NCBI GenBank assembly: GCA_007449985.2
Contig: VIIQ02000848.1
Location: forward strand, 62,001 to 126,000
Source: Desmodesmus armatus
Lineage: Eukaryota > Chlorophyta > Chlorophyceae > Sphaeropleales > Scenedesmaceae
Reading direction: 5' to 3'
DNA length: 64,000 nucleotides
The notes under the pieces were generated by a model that ran no database searches, was not told the DNA's origin, and saw only the letters and a program-made list of their open reading frames with translations. The translations under genes were made by a program, and so were the position numbers. Position 1 is the stretch's first letter, and the number at the start of each line of letters is the position of its first letter. Positions 1 to 11,039 of this stretch are shown piece after piece.

Positions 1-572
1 AGCCTATTGTACTGGCTAGTGTTGGCATGCAGCTGTCCAACAGAAGGCTTCGAGCCTCTGGGGGTACTCCCTGCTGAGGTATACTGCTGCCTGCACCAAC
101 TGAGCAACAGCGCAGCACAGCACGGCACAGCACAGTGCAGCATGATACATCACATGACGTCACAACACAGCAAAACATGTACTGGGTGAAAGGCAATGAA
201 AGTGGCAGAAGGCAAGTGTACTGTATTGTGGGAATCCTAGGGCCTGTTTGTGCGGGGGGGAGGGGGGTAGTAATGGATGTTGGGATGAAAGGGGGTGAGT
301 TCTGTGGTCACAAAGCCCACAGTCGACACAGGGAGAGGGCTGAGCTAAGAACTAAACAACCCCCTCCGTCCCACTTTCACGGGTTTGTGTTGAGCCCTCT
401 AGTGCAATGATGTGCGGCATGGCATGCTGTGTGACGTTGAATGCATGAGAAGGGTTTGTTCACACAAGCTATGCAGATCCAGCACAGGGCTAGTTTCAAA
501 CGGTGTCAAACATTCACATCATACACGTGAACCAGTAAATGCATGATGTTTGATCCTGTTAGTGAGACGTAC
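1..572. other. left flank, no separate gene seen
   Basis: This stretch follows the last recognisable donor (about 572) of the large minus-strand gene and is best read as its next intron, continuing off the window. It holds a short GCAC/AGCAC-rich stretch (about 105-145) and a G run near 255-268. No convincing coding segment was seen. Confidence 0.4.
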
Positions 573-737
573 CTCGACTGCCTGGCAGCAAGCAACCAGG
601 CCCCGCCCAGCAAGCACCAACCACCTGTGAGACGCACACCCACCCGCTGCTGCTGCTGCTGCTGCTGCTGGGGCAGCACGTACTGGGCCGCCCTGCTGCT
701 GTGTCCCACCCTCTACTGTCCCAGCAGCAGCATCAGG

Positions 738-770
<33 letters not shown>

Positions 771-875
771 GTCACCCCTTCCCGCACTTCCACTGAGGAT
801 TCTACAGAGCTTCAGCACATTTAGTGACACCTCCAAAGCAGCCATGCTGCCGGCCATATCTTCTCCTTTTCCTGC
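573..875 (-). CDS. exon of the large gene, Ala-rich, leftmost one in the window
   Basis: After a TGCTGCAG acceptor near 875-885 the minus strand codes for GKGEDMAGSMAALEVSLNVL and KLCRILSGSAG, then two Ala runs from CTG/CAG repeats separated by a Gly/Gln segment. A GTACGT donor just below 573 fits the consensus. The precise acceptor is ambiguous because CAG is repeated there. Confidence 0.45.
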
Positions 876-1351
876 TGCTGCAGCAGCATATAAAGCACCT
901 TTCAAACAGCTCAGCAGCAGCTGAAACAGCGCGGGAGGGATCTTAACCTCCCTACTGCTGCTGCTGCTGGTTGGGGCTCAATTGATGGTGCTGCTGCTGC
1001 TGCTGCTGTTTGTTGGCAATCGGCAGCAGTGCCTAAGGCAGCTGTGAGAGCAGGGAGGTCTGCTGCGAGGCTGTTGCTGCAGCAGCTTGCCCCTGAACGC
1101 ACTGCTGCTTCAAGTGACTGCAGCTGCAGCTGCTGCTGCTGTTGCTGCTTTTGAACGAGAGCTGCAGTGTGGCGGCCACCAGCCTGTAGGTCTGTGTAAT
1201 CAAAGGGCGGCAAGGGGGGGGGGGGGGGGGGGGGGGGGGGGAGCAGGGGCAGGCATTAGGGGGCGCACGGAGTTGGAGGGGGGGGGTCCTGCTGTGAGGC
1301 TGGTGCTGCAGCAGCTTGCCACTGAATGCACTGCTGCCTCAAGTGAATGCA

Positions 1352-1383
<32 letters not shown>

Positions 1384-4300
1384 TGGATCAGTGCTGCAGT
1401 GTGGTGGCCACCAGCCTGTGGGTCTGTTAGACCAAAAGAGGCAGCACAGTTTGCAGGAGGGAGAGAGGGGGCAGGGGAGAGGGGACAGGTGCGAAGAGGG
1501 TCCAGGGCAGGAGTTGGCACACACTTAGGTTAGCAGGCAGTTTGGAGACTGGTGGTGGGGGGGGGGGGGACTGTCAACCTGTTGCTGCAGCAACGTGCCC
1601 CTGCATGCACTCCTGCTGCCAGCAACTGTGCGGCCTTATTGCCTCCGCACCCACGCACCCACCCCACAACCCACCCACCTGCCATCAGGCACCCCCCCCT
1701 CCACCAGCTGTGCATACAGCTCCCTGGATTTGGCCCTGACACCCCCCCCTCGCGCCTTCCTCCACTCGCCCCCCCCCCCCACCACCACCACCCACCTGCC
1801 ACCAGGCACCCTCTCACCAGTTGTGCATACAGCTCCATAAGTTTGGCCCTGACAGCCCCCCTATCCCCCCCCCCCCCCTAGCACAGCCACCATCCCACCA
1901 GCTGAGCGTACAGCCCCCCCCCCCCCTGGCCCTGCCACCCTCCCACCTGCTCCCCCCCCCCCCCATTCGTGCCCCCCCCACCTGCACCAGGCACCCTCCC
2001 ACTAACTAAGCGTACAGCACCCTGAGTTCCCCTTACTCCACTTGCCCCCACCACCACCAATCAAATCCCCCCCCCCCCGCCCCACCCCCACCTGCCACCA
2101 TGCACCTCCCACCAGTTGTGCATACAGCTCCCTCAGTTTGGCCCTGACAGCCTCAGGCTATCTCCCCCCCCCCTCCTCAACCTGCCCCCCCCCCCCCACT
2201 CACCACACCCCCAGTATCAAATCCTCCCGCCCTCCCCACCCCCCCCCATCACCCATCTGCCATCACGCACCCTCCCACCAGTTGTGCATACAGCTCCCTA
2301 AGTTTGGCCCTGACTGCCTCAGGCCATCCCCCCCCCCCCCTACTCCACCTGTCTGCCCCCCCCAAATCATACCCCCCCCCCCCCGACCACCCACCTGCCA
2401 CCATGCACCTTCCCACCAGCTGAGCATACAGCTTTCTCATTTTGGCCCAGACCTCAGGCTGACCCCCCCCCCTACTCCACCTCCCCCCCCACCCCACCCC
2501 CAATCAACCCCCCCCCCCCCCATCACCCCCTGCCACCAACTGCGCATACAGCGCCCTCAGTTTGGCCTTGACAGCCTCATGGTGATCCCCTACCCCCTCT
2601 CCTCCACCTCCACCTGCCCCCCCCCCCATCACCCACCTGCCACCAGGCACCCTGCCACCAGTTGTGCATATAGCTCCCTCAGTTTGGCGTTGACAGCCTC
2701 AGGTTGAGCCCTGCTGCGGACTATCACCTGCCCCACCCCCCCACCCCCCAATCAAATCATCCCCCCCAACCCCCCCCCCCCCTTCAGACCACCCACCTGC
2801 CACGAGGCACCCTCCCACCAGTTGTGCATACAGCTGCCTAAGTCTGGCCCTGACAGCCTCAGGTTGAGCCCTGCTGACCATGAGCTGCAGGAAGGGACCA
2901 CCTACATACTGCAGCACATGAGGCAGTACATTGCCTGCACAGCACAGCACAGCACAGCACACAAGGGCAGGCGATCTCAGGGCACTGCAGGTGACCCCCC
3001 CCATCGCATACCAGGAAGGGACCACCTACATACTGCAGCACATGAGGCAGTACATTGCCTGCACAGCACAGCACGGCACAGCACAGCAGGGCAGGCGATC
3101 TCAACTTCAGGTGAAGTATGTCGAACTAGCAATACGCAACAAACAAATTGTGACATGTGCCAGAGCAGCCACTGACACATGTCACAAAGAATCCAGCAAA
3201 GTACAGCTACATCAACACAACACTAACACAACTTATAACACAACTTATAACACAACTTATAACACAACGGCACAGCACAGCACAACAAGGCGCAACTGAC
3301 CCAGGTGTGTGGTGCTCACTACAATATTCCCCCCACATACCTCCCTGTACCCCCCCTCCCCCTATTACTCTCACTGGGCCTGAGAGTGCATTTTAATGTT
3401 CATGTGAAGCTGCTGGCAGCCCGATTGCCATTGTTGCGCTGGTCTTCGCCAGGCTGGTCCTCTCCTTCCTCATCTCATAAACCTTTTATTTTTGGAAGAG
3501 TCCAAGGGGGCGCACCCCCCACCGGCTGGCCACACACAACTCAGTTAAGTTCCTGGACTGCTGGAGGCCGGAGGCTATGCCTCACCGATGAGTGACGCCT
3601 GACACCCTGATATGACCAATTATCAATTATCTGTTCATTTAAAAATTCAAATATCTAAAATCTTTGAAAATTCCAGGAGGTCTCATGATTCCTTGTTGCT
3701 TGGCTGACAGGCGGCATCTGTCGAATGTACGGCCACGAAATGACAAATATTTTGGGAACTTCGCAGCCGCATCTGAGACTGTATTCGTACCTGTGGTGCT
3801 GCTGGCCTCCTGATTGCTTGTTGCTGGGCTGGCGGGTTCAGCACCAGGAGCGTCGTAGCACCAGCCCTGCAGGACACGACAGCAACAGCAGCAGCAGCAG
3901 GAGGAGAATCAGCAGTATCATAGTATGATACACACGAACACAACTGACCGCCAGAACCCCTGCTCTTTCTTCGGCATACTACTACGCCTGACACGCCTCC
4001 TCCCCCCCCCCCCCCCCCAACCCACACACAGTCACACAGCATGGAACAGACACACACCTTTGCCACTAGGAGTCTCATCAGCTGCAGCACCATCAGCCAC
4101 AGCTTCAACTGAGGCTCAGGCTGTAGCGCAAGGGCCTCAACCAACACCTTCACCAGAGCACGGCGCAGCCGGTACTGCCTGAATATCATGCCGCCCGTTG
4201 CCCCCCCCCCCCCGTGTCGCCCTCTAGGGCTCCAAGCAGCTGGCAGCGACCCTCACACCCAGACCCGCACCCACCCCCCCTCACCCCAAACCTCACCCCC

Positions 4301-5876
4301 CCCCCCCCCCCCCCCGCACCCACCTTTGCCACTAGGAGCCCCATCAGCTGCAGCACCATCAGCCACAGCTTCAACTGAGGCTCAGGCTGTACTGTAACAG
4401 TACCAGTACCAGTAACGCAAGGGCCTCAACCAACACCTTCAACAGAGCACCACGTAGCCGCTGCTGCCTAGACATACTAGCCCCCCCCCTTGTGTGGCCA
4501 GGGCTCCGAGCACGCCCCCCCCCCCCCCCCCCGACCCTGACGCCCCCCCCCCCCCACACACACACACCTTTGCCACTATGAGTCCCATCAGCTGTAGCAC
4601 CATCAGCCACAGCTTCAACTAAGGCTCAGGCTGTAGCGCAAGGCCTCAACCAACACCTTCACCAGAGCACGGCGCAGCCGGTACTGCCTGAATATCATGC
4701 CGCCCGTTGCCCCCCCCCCCCCCCCCCGTGTCGCCCTCTAGGGCTCCAAGCAGCTGGCAGCGACCCTCACACCCAGACCCGCACCCACCCCCCTCACCCC
4801 AAACCTCACCCCCCCCCCCCCCCCGCACCCACCTTTGCCACTAGGAGCCCCATCAGCTGCAGCACCATCAGCCACAGCTTCAACTGAGGCTCAGGCTGTA
4901 CTGTAACAGTACCAGTACCAGTAACGCAAGGGCCTCAACCAACACCTTCAACAGAGCACCACGTAGCCGCTGCTGCCTAGACATACTAGCCCCCCCCTTG
5001 TGTGGCCAGGGCTCCGAGCACGCCCCCCCCTCCCCCCCCCGACCCTGACGCCCCCCCCCCCCACACACACACACCTTTGCCACTATGAGTCCCATCAGCT
5101 GTAGCACCATCAGCCACAGCTTCAACTGAGGCTCAGGCTGTAGCGCAAGCGCTTCCACCAACACCTTCAACAAAGCACCACGCAGCTGCTGCTGCCGCAG
5201 GAATGACACCCCACACTCACGCTGCCCCTGCTGCCCTGATCCACCACCACCCCGCCGCTGCGGCTGCTGCTGCTGCTGCTGTTGGTGGTGGGGGTCGTCA
5301 GTGTGTTGTAGTTTGTCTTGCAGCTGCTGCCGCAGCTGTGTAAGGGGTGGTGTGTTACGTAGCAGTTGACCGTCATCACACATGTGGGGGGACCAGAAGG
5401 CGGTCTCATCCATCTGCACGGCACAATGACAGTTGACAAAATTGAATTCAGTTGCGCTGACATTTATGGTGATGATGTAATGCAAGCCCTGTTTCCCCCT
5501 TGCCTCGACACCCCTTTGTTTCAAACCACAAACACGCACGCTACACAGCTGCACCAGCACAATCACTTGCTGACACCATGCCCCCTGACATCACCACAAC
5601 ACACATCATCTTCCCCCAAAAATACAACACGCCCACCCACCTGCATAACTTCAAGCAGCACGTTGAGCTCAATCAAGCCAACCGCAGGCTCCTCCCCCCA
5701 CACCACAAACACAGGAGTGAGATCAACACCCCTCGGCAGGCCAACAGCAGCATACAACTCAGCATGCCAGCCTGGCACTGCTGCTGCTGCTGCTGCTGCT
5801 GGTGTCGCTGCTGCTGCTGCACTTCCCTGCCCTTCACCCCCACTCCTGCCTCTGCTGCTGCTGAGTTCAGGTCCCT

Positions 5877-5960
<84 letters not shown>

Positions 5961-6286
5961 TGTACATGTACTGCACCTCAGCAGTAACGAGGGTACACAT
6001 GAGCTGATGGAATGCAGGTAGAGCCATAACATCCGATAAAGGCGGTACAAGTCCCTTATACCCCAGCCCCTCAACCACCGACTGTGTGAGAATGGATGAG
6101 AGGGATGTCGGTTCATAACCGACAGGAGAATCTTCCATCCACAACTCCACCCAGGCATCAAACCTACTGCTGCTGCTGCTGCTGACAGCAGTAGCTGCAT
6201 TGGCTGCTTCGGCGCCACTTGCTGCTGCCCCAGCCCCCGGCACATTCCCACTGACCCCAGCACCACCACCACCTCCAGCAGCAGCT

Positions 6287-6321
<35 letters not shown>

Positions 6322-9234
6322 TACTGGTGCCTCATAGTCTGCCACCAGCTGTAGTGCTGCTGCCAGATTGACCGCAGGGCCTACAGAGGTACCTAGGTAG
6401 GCATCCCACCAAAGCTGCGCTGGTCTGTCAGCCATGTAGGCAAAGCGCAGCAGGGACAGCACAGCGGAAGACAGCAGCCGGCAGCAGTGGAGGTGATCGG
6501 CGCTGCTGCTGCTGCTGCTGCTGCCGGGGGCTGCAAGTGTCGTTTGATCGGCGCCTTGCTGCTGCTGATGGTGAGTGAGTGTTGCTGTGAGGTCGTCACA
6601 AAGAGCGACCAAGACATGGATCAGGCCTGCAGGGGGTCAGCGAGGTCAAGTTGCAGGCAGTGGGGGGGGGGGGGATGTCAGTGTAAGGGGATCTGTTGCA
6701 GTATGGCAGGAGGAGGGGGGGGGGGGAGTTTGGAAAGTGTTGGTGGTGGTGGTTGGTGAGTGTGCAGTGAGAGCCCAGGTAGGCATCCCACCAGAGCTGA
6801 GCTGGCCTGTCAGCCATGCAAGCAAAGCGCAGCAGGGATAGCACAGCGGAAGACAGCAGCCGGCAGCAGTGCAAGTGCTCGGCGCTGCTGCTGCTACTGC
6901 TGCTGCTACTGCTGCTGCTGCTGGCGGCGGCTGCGGGTGCTGTTTGAGGGGTGTCTTCTTGCTGCTGCTGGTGATGGTAGTGGTTGGTGAGTGTTGCTGT
7001 GAGGTCGTTACAGAGAGCCACCAAGACATGGATCAGGCCTGCAGGGGACAGGGGGGCAGAGAGGTTGCAGGGCGGGGGGGGGGGGGGGGGGGTGTCAGTG
7101 TGATGGGATCTGTCGCTGACACAAGCAGCATGGCAGGAGGAGCGAGAGGAGAGTTCAGAAAGTGTCGGTGTCGGTGGTGGTTGGTGAGTGAGCTGGCCTG
7201 TCAGCCATATAGGCAAAGCGCAGCAGGGACAGCACAGCTGAAGACAGCAGCCGGCAGCAATGGAGGTGCTCGGCGCTGCTGCTGCTGCTGCTGCTGCTGG
7301 AGGCTGCGGTTGGATGGTTATCGTAATGCTGCTGCTGCTGTTGGTGGTGGGTGAGTGTTGCTGTGAGGTCATCACAGAGAGCCACCAAGACATGGATCAG
7401 GCCTGCAGGGGACAGGGGGGCAGAGAGGTCAAGTTGCAGGGCGGGGGGGGGGGGGGGGGTGTGATGGGGCCCCTGTTTCTGACTCATGCAGCATGGCAGG
7501 AGGGGGGGGGGGGTTCAGAAAGTGTTGGTGGTGGTGGTTGGTGAGTGTGCATTGAGGTCATCACTAAGAGAGATCCTAGGTAGGCATCCCACCAGAGCTG
7601 AGCTGGCCTGTCAGCCATGTAGGCAACGCGCAGCAGGGACAGCACAGCTGAAGACAGCAGCCGGCAGCAGTGGAGGTGCTCGGCGCTGCTGCTGCTGGTG
7701 GTGTCGGCTGCGGGTGTGGTGGGATGGGCAGTAATATTGCCTTGCTGCTGCTGCTGCTGCTGATGATGGTGGTTGGTGAGTGTTGCTGTGAGGTCATCAC
7801 AAAGAGCGACCATGACATGGATCAGGCCTGCAGGGCAAAGGGGGGAGAGGAGGCCGGGATTTGCGGGCGGGGGGGGGGGGGGGGGGTTGAGTGTCAGTGT
7901 GATGGGGCCTCTGATTCTGACTCATGCAGCATGACAGGAGGAACAGGAGGAGAGTTCAGAAGGTGTCGGTGGTGGTGGTTGGTGAGTGAGCTGGCCTGTC
8001 AGCCATGTAAGCAAAGCGCAGCAGGGATAGGACAGCAGAAGACAGCAGCGGGCAGCAGTGCAAGTGCTCCGCACTGCTGCTGCTGCTGCTGCTGGCGGCG
8101 GCGGGTGATGCTTGAGGGGCGTCAGCTTGCTGCTGATGTTGGTGGTGATGTTGGTGGTGGTGGTTGGTGAGTGTTGCTGTGAGGTCGTCACAAAGAGCGA
8201 CCAAAACTTGGATCAGGCCTGCAGGGCACAGGGGGCAGGAGAGGTCGACAAATGCCATTTGTCGACCCCTGCGGCAGGCGGGGAAGGGGGAAACTATGGG
8301 AGCGGTGGTGTGATGGGGTCTGTTTCTGACACATGCAGCATGACAGGAGGAAGGGGGACTTCAGGTTGTGCTAGTGGTGGTTGAGTGTTGCTGTGAGGTC
8401 GTCACATAGAGCGACCAAGACTTGGATCAGGCCTGCAGGGGAAGGGATGTAAGTGACAAATTGTTGCAGGCACGAGGAAAGGGGACGCGATTGAGGGGGG
8501 TGGAATATGTAATGGGGTCTGTCCCCTGACACTTGCAGCAGCAGGAGGAGGGAGTCTGTATGGTTCTCGTGACACTGTGCTATACTTCATTCAAACACCC
8601 CAGGCCCCCACAGGTTCAGCAACGGTTGCAGCTGCAGGCGCTCGTGGGCAATCGAGGCAACTCACCCCCTTCAGCCAGTTGAAAGCCCATCAGACATTTC
8701 ACAGCATATGACATCATCCAGTCATCCTGGCTGTTGGCATGAATGTTCATGCCGCGCATGCATATCCCGAGCGTGGTCAACAGCTGCAGCACCGGCAGCA
8801 GCTGACCCTTGCCCAACTGTTGCCCCTGACTCCCTGCTGCTGCTGCTGCTGATATCCCTCCTGCTGCTGCCACGGCTGTTGATGAGTCAGCATCAGCAGA
8901 CCCCGCTGCTGCTGCTGCTGCTGATGCCGCAGCCGCCGCCGCGGCAGCAGCAGCAGCAGCAGCAGCAGCAGCGGCAGCTACAGTCGTTATGTCGGGTGCT
9001 GCTGGGTCTCTCTGTGGCCGCCGTATGCCTCCCTCTTCCTCGGCAGCAGCAGCAGCAGCAGCGGCGGCTGCAGCAGCGGCAGCAGTAGGGAAGCCGCCGG
9101 TGCTGAATGTCAGGCGGGCCATTGCTGCCACTGCTGCTGCTGCCAGCAGCCGAATGAGCTGCTGGTTCTCACAGAGGTGAATGAGGTACCTGTAGTCCTG
9201 AAATTCAGGGCCGGTAAGGTCTGCAGGACGGTCC
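573..9234 (-). CDS. large repeat-rich gene, unidentified alpha-solenoid-like protein (internal exons, incomplete at both ends)
   Basis: Several long minus-strand exons in the same order and style make up one gene: about 8666-9234, 5641-6626, 5075-5413, 2811-2934, about 947-1191 and 573-about 875, with donors of GTGAGT/GTGGGT/GTGTGT/GTACGT type and CAG acceptors. The product alternates amphipathic Leu-rich helices (for example LLKVLVEALALQPEPQLKLW, and LRQLYAQLVGG) with long Ala, Ser and Gln runs coded by CAG/CTG repeats. Such helical repeats suit a HEAT-like scaffold, possibly a karyopherin, but I do not recognise the family. Most introns are filled with tandem copies of the neighbouring exon edges. 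A likely N-terminal exon lies at 17141-17565, though the link across 9.3-17 kb is not shown. The gene continues to the left of the window. Confidence 0.55.
947..1191 (-). CDS. exon of the large gene with Gln-rich tract
   Basis: The exon starts after a CAG acceptor above 1191 and codes for LQAGGRHTAALVQ, a Gln tract, SLEAAVRSGASCCSNSLAAD and an Ala-rich tail; a GTTAAG donor near 946 is the likely end. A second, similar copy (DPQAGGHHTAALIQ plus Gln/Lys run) stands at about 1300-1430, upstream in sense, and a third fragment is near 1570-1640. These again look like acceptor-side duplications separated by a G tract on the given strand (1207-1241). Exon boundaries are less certain than for the longer exons. 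Confidence 0.4.
1567..2800 (-). repeat. array of about ten copies of an exon 3' edge separated by C tracts
   Basis: The sense (minus) strand repeats a segment coding for AVRAKLRELYAQLVGG, or decayed forms, at roughly 120-150-bp intervals (for example near 1715, 1835, 1900, 2010, 2125, 2290, 2420, 2555 and 2680). Each is followed by a GTG donor-like site and then a run of G (C on the given strand). Most copies have lost the frame, so they are best read as intronic decoy edges of the exon at 2811-2934, not as extra exons. Confidence 0.75.
2811..2934 (-). CDS. exon of the large gene (LPHVLQYVGGPFLQLM ... LYAQLVGG)
   Basis: This short exon is open from the CAG acceptor above 2934 to a GTGCCT donor below 2811. 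It codes for NVLPHVLQYVGGPFLQLM followed by AVRARLRQLYAQLVGG, two amphipathic helices. A second copy of its 5' edge stands at about 3011-3076 (upstream in sense), and many copies of its 3' edge lie at 1.6-2.75 kb (downstream), so both exon borders have been multiplied. Confidence 0.55.
3111..4039. other. intron-like region, AT-richer island and 15-bp minisatellite
   Basis: No exon could be supported here. A three-copy minisatellite of unit AACTTATAACACAAC lies at about 3226-3272. At about 3590-3680 there is an AT-rich island unlike the rest of the locus. Minus-strand segments at 3.7-4.0 kb include further decayed copies of the helical exon edge seen at 4.05 kb. Confidence 0.4.
4040..5074 (-). 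repeat. tandem array of 3' exon edge copies, two-level (higher-order) repeat
   Basis: Copies of the exon edge coding for the LLKVLVEAL / LKLWLMVLQLMGLLVAK helices end at about 4053, 4323, 4567 and 4833, each followed in the sense direction by a GTG donor-like site and a long G run. On top of this, the block at about 4186-4560 is repeated almost unchanged about 510 bp further on (4695-5070), including the same poly-C tracts and the same TACTGTAACAGTACCAGTA insert. The whole block therefore duplicated once as a pair after the individual units had diverged. Confidence 0.8.
5075..5413 (-). CDS. exon of the large gene (MDETAFWSPHMCDDGQLL... LLKVLVEAL)
   Basis: The exon is open from a CAG acceptor above 5413 to a GTGTGT donor below 5075 (339 nt). 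It has MDETAFWSPHMCDDGQLL, then a Gln-rich hinge, then two amphipathic helices containing RGALLKVLVEALALQPEP and LKLWLMVLQLMGLIVAK. The second half is the parent of the tandem array at 4.04-5.07 kb, where the same helices recur four or more times separated by poly-C (poly-G in the sense strand). Confidence 0.6.
5641..6626 (-). CDS. long exon of the large gene with poly-Ala tracts
   Basis: This 986-nt open exon runs from the CAG acceptor above 6626 to a GTGGGT donor below 5641. Recognisable pieces in order are LVALCDDLTATLT, a Gln/Ser tract, LLSSAVLSLLRFAYMADRPA, LWWDAYLG, an Ala tract, RFDAWVELWMEDSP, a helix ending in MCTLVTAEVQYMYN, a pure AGC/GCT tract of about 27 triplets coding for Ala (5877-5958), a second Ala/Ser region and LIELNVLLEVMQ. 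The CAG tract is the longest uninterrupted triplet array in the window. Five or more diverged copies of the 5' half stand upstream at 6.78-8.45 kb. Function unknown; helical content suggests a scaffold. Confidence 0.65.
6780..8450 (-). repeat. five to six tandem copies of the 5' part of the long exon
   Basis: The sense-strand segment that begins at the acceptor of the 5641-6626 exon and codes for LVALCDDLTATLT, Gln/Ser tract and LLSSAVLSLLRFAYMADRPA is repeated with starts near 7036, 7403, 7827, 8218 and (partial) 8433. The period is about 370-420 bp. Each copy keeps the CCTGCAG acceptor preceded in the sense strand by a C run (G run on the given strand at about 6661, 7074, 7443 and 7869). 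Most copies hold frameshifts or lack the downstream half, so they are acceptor-side decoys. Confidence 0.8.
8666..9234 (-). CDS. exon of the large gene (DRPADLTGPEFQDYRYL...)
   Basis: The exon is open for 569 nt between a CAG acceptor just above 9234 and a GTGAGT donor just below 8666. It begins with the DRPADLTGPEFQDYRYL segment followed by an amphipathic stretch, then a poly-Ala stretch with an acidic and Arg-containing island, then a second helical part with QLLPVLQLLTTLG and a Trp/Met-rich segment ending in LMGFQLAEG. The Ala runs come from GCA/GCT-type triplet repeats and are probably length-variable. Two further copies of its 5' edge lie just upstream in the sense direction (about 9370-9440 and 9540-9600). 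Confidence 0.6.
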
Positions 9235-9359
9235 CTGCAGGGAGGGGGGGATGTGAGTGTAAAACATTTGCCTCGAAATTGAGGTGTGTGTGGGGGTGTG
9301 GGTGGCATGTTGAGGATCAGGAATCCAGAGTTGTGTGTATGGAGGGGGCGGCACTGGTT

Positions 9360-9620
9360 CTCACAGATCCACCTCTATGAATGAGGTACCTGTAGTCCTG
9401 GAAGTCGGGGCCAGTGAGGTCTGCAGGGCGGTCCCTAAGGGGTTGGGGGGGGGGGTGGCGGGGTGGACCGGGCGGGGGGGGGGGGGGATCGTCACGTGGG
9501 GTGGGTCACACATTGACAGACAAAGTGACGTGAGGTTTACAGCTGAGATACCTGTACTCCTGGAAATCGGAGCCGGTGAGGTCTGCAGGGCGGTCCCTGA
9601 GAGGGCAGCGGGGAGTGTGA
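9360..9620 (-). repeat. two extra copies of a 5' exon edge
   Basis: The segment coding for DRPADLTGPDFQDYRYLIH recurs at about 9370-9440 and, as DRPADLTGSDFQEYRYL, at about 9540-9605, upstream in sense of the full exon at 8666-9234. G runs on the given strand at 9445-9455 and 9476-9487 correspond to C runs before the acceptors. Confidence 0.75.
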
Positions 9621-9730
9621 GCGTGACACACGCCTTGCAATTCACAAGGACAGTCCAGGACATTCAGTAGCAATCCGGCACGTGAGTGAGAAGAAACACT
9701 CCACATGTATTCCAAGGGCCAGCACGTAGA

Positions 9731-10812
9731 GGGGTTGTACAACTGCGCTGCTGGACGGCACATAACATATGCAATGCTGGTCGAAGCCCCTTGAGCCCCT
9801 GCAACTGAAGGCTATCTTCAGGTGAAGAGGCCCAACAAGGGCGACGTACAAGGGGGGGGGGATGGCACAGTGGGCCTCAATGGTGGGTATGGGGGGTGGG
9901 GTTGAGCAACTGCACTGCTGAAAGGCACATAGCACCTGCAGCACAGTGGCAGCCCCTTGAGCCCCTGTCACTGAAGGCTATCTTCAGTTGAAGAGGCTGA
10001 ACGAAGGCGCCGACCATCATTGCAAGAGCAACGTGCCTTTCGGCAGTGCAACTGCACAACCCCGATGCGTGCTGCCCAAGGTCTGCTAGTTACAGCTAGA
10101 AGCGCCCAAAACCCTCATTTCAGATGTCAAGGGAAAGCAGCACGCACACGGGTTGCGCAACTGCGCTGCTGAAAGGTACATAGCACCTGCAACACAGTCG
10201 CACCCCCATGAGCCCCTGCAACTGAAAGCCGTCTTCAGGTGTAGAGGCTCAACAAGGGATTCCATCGACGCTGCAGGTGCAACGTGCCTTTCAGCAGTGC
10301 AGCTGCGCAACTGCGATGCATGCTGCCCAAGATCTGCTAGTGATAGCTAGAAGCGCCCGAAAACATGCCCTCAATTGTCAAGGGACAACAGCAAGTAGAG
10401 GGGTTGCGCAACTGCGCTGCTGAAAGGCACGAAGCACCTGCAGCAAAGCGGCACCCCCATGAGCCCCTGCATCTGAAGGCCACCTGCAGGTGAAGAGGCT
10501 CAACAAGGGATTCCACATTCGCTGCAGGTGCAAAGTGCCTTTCAGCAGTGCAGCTGCGCAACTGCGATGCATGCTGCCCAAGATGTGCTAGTAACAGCTA
10601 GAAGCGCCCAAAAAAATCCCTTGAATGTCAAGGAAAACCAGCACGTAGAGGGGTTGCGCAACTGCGCTGCTGAAAGGCACACAACACCTGCAACACAGTG
10701 GCAACCCCATGAGACCCTGCAACTGAAGGGCATCTTCAGGTGAAGAGGCTCAAATGAAGCTCCCATTGCATTGCAGGTGCAATGTGCCTTCCAGCAGTGC
10801 AGCGGCACAACT
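9731..10812. repeat. tandem array of five palindromic units (A-E)
   Basis: Units lie at about 9731-9850 (A, right arm cut by a G tract), 9901-10062 (B), 10151-10314 (C), 10401-10565 (D) and 10651-10812 (E), spaced close to 250 bp. Each is an imperfect inverted repeat of about 165 bp. A left arm reading GCGCAACTGCGCTGCTGAAA, then CACCTGCA, is mirrored by a right arm whose reverse complement reads GCGCAGCTGCACTGCTGAAA, then CACCTGCA. The apex is a short stem, AACTGAAG facing CTTCAGTT. Because of the symmetry both strands carry similar short ORFs. No transposase or terminal-repeat ends were seen. Confidence 0.8.
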
Positions 10813-11039
10813 CTGCTGCGTGCTGCTCTACCTAGGTCAGCAACCGCTTGGGGTGGCTGACACCATCCCCTCCTTTGCAATATTGCAGGTTGTGTAATGC
10901 AAAGTCGAATTGCAAAGATGTAGTCGAGTTGCAAAGATGTAGTCGAGTCCGGATAGTGCAGCTCCAGTTCGGATAGTGCAGGGACCAGGAGGCTGCAAAG
11001 GCTATTGCAAATGCAGCGGAGTGGATGTAGATGCGGTTC

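Noticed and set aside
519..1533. Long plus- and minus-strand ORFs made of poly-Cys, poly-Ala, poly-Gln or poly-Leu
   Set aside because: CTG/CAG tracts are open in all frames; only the frame with ordinary sequence beside the tract and matching splice sites was kept.
1540..2710. Plus-strand Pro/His-rich ORFs of up to 221 codons
   Set aside because: They are the antisense reading of poly-C tracts and decayed exon edges; the minus strand explains the conserved parts better.
3560..3610. Possible hammerhead ribozyme (ACCGATGAGTGACGCC)
   Set aside because: The core CUGAUGA...GAAA is not complete and no flanking stems were found.
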